From Salmonella enterica subsp. diarizonae (GTDB taxonomy: Bacteria; Pseudomonadota; Gammaproteobacteria; Enterobacterales; Enterobacteriaceae): a stretch of DNA of 64,000 nucleotides. Under the pieces are notes generated by a model. It had not been told where the DNA came from. It saw only the letters and a program-made list of their open reading frames with translations, and ran no database searches. Shown in pieces: positions 61,132 through 64,000 of this stretch. Position 1 is the stretch's first letter. Each line of letters begins with the position of its first letter. The stretch covers positions 62,001 to 126,000 of the forward strand of contig NZ_VXJV01000007.1 in NCBI RefSeq assembly GCF_008692785.1. Direction: 5' to 3'. The position numbers were made by a program, and so were the translations under genes.

Positions 61132-61845
61132 ATGCAAAAGCAAGCTGAGTTGTATCGTGGTAAAGCGAAAACCGTATACAGCACGGAAAACCCGGACCTG
61201 TTGGTGCTCGAATTCCGCAATGATACGTCAGCAGGGGATGGCGCGCGCATTGAACAGTTTGATCGCAAGGGCATGGTAAATAACAAATTCAACCATTTCA
61301 TTATGACCAAACTAGCCGAGGCGGGCATCCCGACCCAGATGGAACGTTTGCTGTCTGATACAGAGTGTCTGGTGAAGAAGCTGGAGATGGTGCCGGTTGA
61401 ATGTGTGGTGCGCAACCGTGCGGCAGGGTCGCTGGTCAAGCGTCTGGGCGTGGAAGAAGGCATGGAGCTTAACCCGCCGATATTCGATCTGTTCCTGAAA
61501 AACGACGCGCTGCACGACCCGATGGTGAATGGTTCCTATTGTGAAACTTTCGGTTGGGTCAGTCAGGAAAATCTGGCGCGTATGAAAGAATTAACCTACA
61601 AAGCCAACGACGTACTGAAAAAACTGTTTGATGACGCGGGTCTTATCCTGGTGGATTTCAAACTGGAGTTTGGCCTGTATAAAGGCGAAGTGGTGCTGGG
61701 CGATGAGTTTTCACCGGACGGCAGCCGCCTGTGGGATAAAGAGACGCTGGACAAAATGGACAAAGACCGCTTCCGCCAGAGTCTGGGCGGCTTGATTGAA
61801 GCCTATGAAGCCGTCGCGCATCGCCTGGGCGTGAAATTAGATTAA
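61132..61845 (+). CDS. purC: SAICAR synthetase
   Basis: This 237-residue enzyme joins aspartate to CAIR with ATP in purine synthesis. The family motifs [32 protein letters not shown] and [13 protein letters not shown] are present. ATG 61132 follows AGGAG and gives the E. coli length. It is regulated by the PurR box about 120 bases upstream. Confidence 0.97.
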   Translation: MQKQAELYRGKAKTVYSTENPDLLVLEFRNDTSAGDGARIEQFDRKGMVNNKFNHFIMTKLAEAGIPTQMERLLSDTECLVKKLEMVPVECVVRNRAAGSLVKRLGVEEGMELNPPIFDLFLKNDALHDPMVNGSYCETFGWVSQENLARMKELTYKANDVLKKLFDDAGLILVDFKLEFGLYKGEVVLGDEFSPDGSRLWDKETLDKMDKDRFRQSLGGLIEAYEAVAHRLGVKLD

Positions 61846-61856
61846 TTCCGCTTCTG

Positions 61857-61890
61857 ACCGGGGGGCAACCGCTCTCCGGTATCATCCTTT
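61857..61890 (+). terminator. Possible hairpin after purC
   Basis: ACCGG (61857-61861) and CCGGT (61876-61880) could pair, followed by ATCATCCTTTCC. The stem is short, so this is a weak call. Confidence 0.35.
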
Positions 61891-61975
61891 CCTCATTCTG
61901 ATAGTGTTTACCTGTGGTAATCCTGCGCCTGACCGCCTACGATCATCTGTATAACAAAGAGAGAATGAGGTGATT

Positions 61976-62839
61976 ATGCGCTGGCAAGGGCGTCGTGAAA
62001 GCAACAATGTAGAAGACAGACGTAATCGGCCAGGCGGCCCCTCGCTGGGTGGCCCTGGCTTTCGTCTTCCGCGCGGGAAAGGCGGCATCATTCTGTTGGT
62101 GGTGGTGTTGGTCGCAGGGTACTATGGGGTGGATTTAACTGGTCTGTTGACCGGTCAGCCGGTTTCGCAGCAGCAGTCGACGCGTTCGATAAGCCCCAAT
62201 GATGATGAAGCGGCAAAATTTACCTCGGTGATCCTGGCGACGACCGAAGATACCTGGGGGCAACTCTTTCAAAAAATGGGGCGCGGCTATCAGCAGCCAA
62301 AACTGGTGATGTACCGTGGTATGACGCGCACCGGCTGTGGTGCGGGTCAGTCCGTGATGGGGCCGTTTTACTGCCCGGCGGACGGCACCGTATATATTGA
62401 TCTCTCATTTTACGATGATATGAAAAATAAGCTGGGCGCGGACGGCGATTTTGCCCAGGGTTATGTCATCGCCCACGAAGTCGGCCACCATGTACAAAAA
62501 CTGTTAGGTATTGAGCCGAAGGTACGCCAGTTGCAGCAAAACGCGTCGCAAACGGAGGTGAATCGCCTTTCGGTGCGCATGGAGCTACAGGCGGATTGCT
62601 TTGCCGGCGTGTGGGGACACAGTATGCAGCAGCAAGGCGTACTGGAGGCGGGCGATCTGGAAGAGGCGCTCAATGCCGCACAGGCTATCGGCGACGATCG
62701 CTTACAGCAACAGGGGCAGGGGCGCGTAATACCGGATAGTTTTACCCACGGCACCTCAGAACAGCGCTACAGTTGGTTTAAGCGTGGATTTGACAGCGGC
62801 GACCCGGCGCAATGTAATACGTTTGGCAAAAACTTTTGA
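61976..62839 (+). CDS. ypfJ: YpfJ, membrane-anchored zinc metalloprotease-like protein
   Basis: This 287-residue protein has a polar Arg-rich N-terminus, one membrane span (about residues 36-56) and a putative neutral zinc metallopeptidase domain with H167-E-V-G-H-H. A downstream ELQADCFAG segment is typical of the family's third ligand region. Its function is unknown. ATG 61976 gives the conserved [16 protein letters not shown]; a GTG six bases earlier is in frame. tmcA starts 15 bases downstream. Confidence 0.9.
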   Translation: MRWQGRRESNNVEDRRNRPGGPSLGGPGFRLPRGKGGIILLVVVLVAGYYGVDLTGLLTGQPVSQQQSTRSISPNDDEAAKFTSVILATTEDTWGQLFQKMGRGYQQPKLVMYRGMTRTGCGAGQSVMGPFYCPADGTVYIDLSFYDDMKNKLGADGDFAQGYVIAHEVGHHVQKLLGIEPKVRQLQQNASQTEVNRLSVRMELQADCFAGVWGHSMQQQGVLEAGDLEEALNAAQAIGDDRLQQQGQGRVIPDSFTHGTSEQRYSWFKRGFDSGDPAQCNTFGKNF

Positions 62840-62854
62840 TAAACCGGGGCAGGG

Positions 62855-64000
62855 ATGTCTGATATCGATGCGCTACAGGCGTTAACGTCGCAAATGACAC
62901 AGGAAGGCATTCGCCGTTTACTGGTCATCAGCGGCGACACGGCGTGGTGCCGGGAACGGGCCGAGGCGATACGTGCTGCACTGCCCGGTGACTGGCTGTG
63001 GGTCGCGCCTGACGCGCCCGCAGAGCCGCGCTGTACGCCACAGGCGTTACAAACGCTGCTGGGCCGTGAATTCCGTCATGCGATATTTGATGCCTGGCAG
63101 GGCTTTGACGCCGCAGCGTTTGCCGCTCTGAGCGGGACCTTGCAGGCCGGAAGCTGGCTGCTTCTGCTGATGCCGCCGTATGAGGCATGGGAATGCAGGC
63201 CCGATACCGATTCACTGCGCTGGAGCGACTGCGCGCAGCCTATCCCCACACCGCAGTTTGCACAGCATCTTAAACGGACTCTCTCCCGCGATCCGCAAAC
63301 GCTGCTTTGGCGACAGCACCAGCCGTTTTGCTGGCCATCTTATCCTTCCCGTGAACGCTGGCGAGCGGCCACCGGCGAGCCGCAGCCGGAGCAGGCGGCT
63401 ATCTTATCGCGTTTACTTGAAATGCCGCCCGGCGTGGCGACGGTGATTGCCGCTCGCGGGCGCGGCAAATCGGCGCTGGCCGGGCAATTCATCTCACAGA
63501 TGACGGGCACGGCTATCGTGACCGCGCCGGCGAAAGCGGCAACGGACATCCTGGCAACGTTTGCCGGCGGGAGGTTCTGTTTTATGGCACCTGATGCCCT
63601 GCTGGAGAGCGGGGCAAGAGCCGACTGGCTGGTGGTTGACGAGGCGGCGGCAATACCCGCGCCGCTGCTGCTGCAACTGGTTTCGCGCTTTCCTCGTACG
63701 CTACTGACCACCACCGTTCAGGGCTACGAAGGCACCGGACGCGGTTTTTTACTTAAGTTTTGCGCCCGTTTTCCGCAGCTTCACCGTTTTGCGCTTCGTC
63801 AGCCTGTCCGCTGGGCGCCTGGGTGCCCGCTGGAAAATATCGTCAGCGAGGCGCTGATATTCGACGATGAATCGTTTGCGCAGGCGCCGCATGGCACGAT
63901 AGCAATCTCGGTGTTTTACCCGCAGGCCTGGGGGGAGACGCCCGCGTTGCCGCGGGCTGTGTATCAGTTACTGTCGGGGGCGCACTATCGTACTTCGCCG
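62855..64000 (+). CDS. tmcA: TmcA, tRNA(Met) cytidine acetyltransferase (5' part)
   Basis: The first 382 codons of an enzyme of about 670 residues are in the window; it runs off the right edge with no stop. TmcA forms N4-acetylcytidine at the wobble base of elongator tRNA-Met using ATP and acetyl-CoA. Visible are the N-terminal domain with LTSQMTQEGIRRLLV, the RNA-helicase-like P-loop ARGRGKSAL and the Walker B motif VVDEAAAIP. The GNAT domain lies beyond the edge. GGGGCAGGG sits immediately upstream of the ATG. It is probably cotranscribed with ypfJ. Confidence 0.94.
   Translation, partial: MSDIDALQALTSQMTQEGIRRLLVISGDTAWCRERAEAIRAALPGDWLWVAPDAPAEPRCTPQALQTLLGREFRHAIFDAWQGFDAAAFAALSGTLQAGSWLLLLMPPYEAWECRPDTDSLRWSDCAQPIPTPQFAQHLKRTLSRDPQTLLWRQHQPFCWPSYPSRERWRAATGEPQPEQAAILSRLLEMPPGVATVIAARGRGKSALAGQFISQMTGTAIVTAPAKAATDILATFAGGRFCFMAPDALLESGARADWLVVDEAAAIPAPLLLQLVSRFPRTLLTTTVQGYEGTGRGFLLKFCARFPQLHRFALRQPVRWAPGCPLENIVSEALIFDDESFAQAPHGTIAISVFYPQAWGETPALPRAVYQLLSGAHYRTSP

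Overview
The window is chromosomal DNA of a Salmonella (S. enterica or a close relative). Nearly every housekeeping gene is recognisable as the Salmonella/E. coli orthologue, in the conserved order hscB-hscA-fdx-iscX-pepB-sseB ... ndk-rlmN-rodZ-ispG-hisS-yfgM-bamB-der ... xseA/guaB-guaA ... yfgF/ppx-ppk/purN-purM/upp-uraA/hda/yfgD-bepA/perM ... bcp-gcvR/dapA-bamC-purC-ypfJ-tmcA. Salmonella-type differences from E. coli K-12 are a four-gene DMSO-reductase-like operon between pbpC and ndk, a protease gene pair between yfgJ and xseA, a regulator-permease-glycerate kinase cluster where E. coli carries hyf, and a decayed accessory region between guaA and yfgF. The serovar cannot be read from the sequence. 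No rRNA, tRNA, CRISPR array or complete insertion sequence was seen.

Layout. 1-2532: end of the isc iron-sulfur operon. 2.6-6.3 kb: pepB, sseB, the RyfA-type small RNA and sseA. 6.4-13.7 kb: yfhM (bacterial alpha-2-macroglobulin) directly abutting pbpC (PBP1C). 13.8-18.5 kb: dmsA/B/C-like genes plus a polyferredoxin gene, overlapping throughout, behind a perfect FNR-type box. 18.6-27.7 kb: ndk, rlmN, then rodZ-ispG-hisS-yfgM-bamB-der. 27.7-29.6 kb: yfgJ and a protealysin-like M4 protease with an emfourin-like inhibitor. 29.7-34.3 kb: xseA divergent from guaBA (PurR box). 34.4-39.1 kb: low-GC accessory segment. 39.1-52.6 kb: yfgG, yfgF, ppk-ppx, purMN, upp-uraA, hda, yfgD, bepA. 52.8-57.8 kb: perM and the CdaR/GntP/glycerate kinase cluster. 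57.8-64.0 kb: bcp-gcvR, dapA-bamC, purC, ypfJ and the 5' part of tmcA.

The most interesting stretch is 34.4-38.9 kb, a graveyard of type VI secretion parts. It holds a VgrG C-terminal remnant split by a C7-tract frameshift, a 5' fragment of tssE, a colicin/pyocin-type HNH DNase tip cut by a single in-frame amber codon but with its Im-type immunity gene intact, a membrane-anchored immunity-like gene with a homopolymer frameshift, an unrecognised gene with an in-frame ochre codon, and a Sel1-repeat pseudogene. The surrounding core genes are uninterrupted, so the lesions look like local decay (or switching) rather than general sequence error.

Regulatory logic readable from the DNA: PurR boxes before guaB, purM and purC; FNR-type boxes before the dms-like operon and before yfgF, the latter with class II spacing; a T8 initially transcribed tract at upp suited to UTP-dependent reiterative transcription; and several strong intrinsic terminators. 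Non-ATG starts are likely for hisS, yfgM, purM and yfgG (GTG), gcvR (TTG) and hda (CTG).
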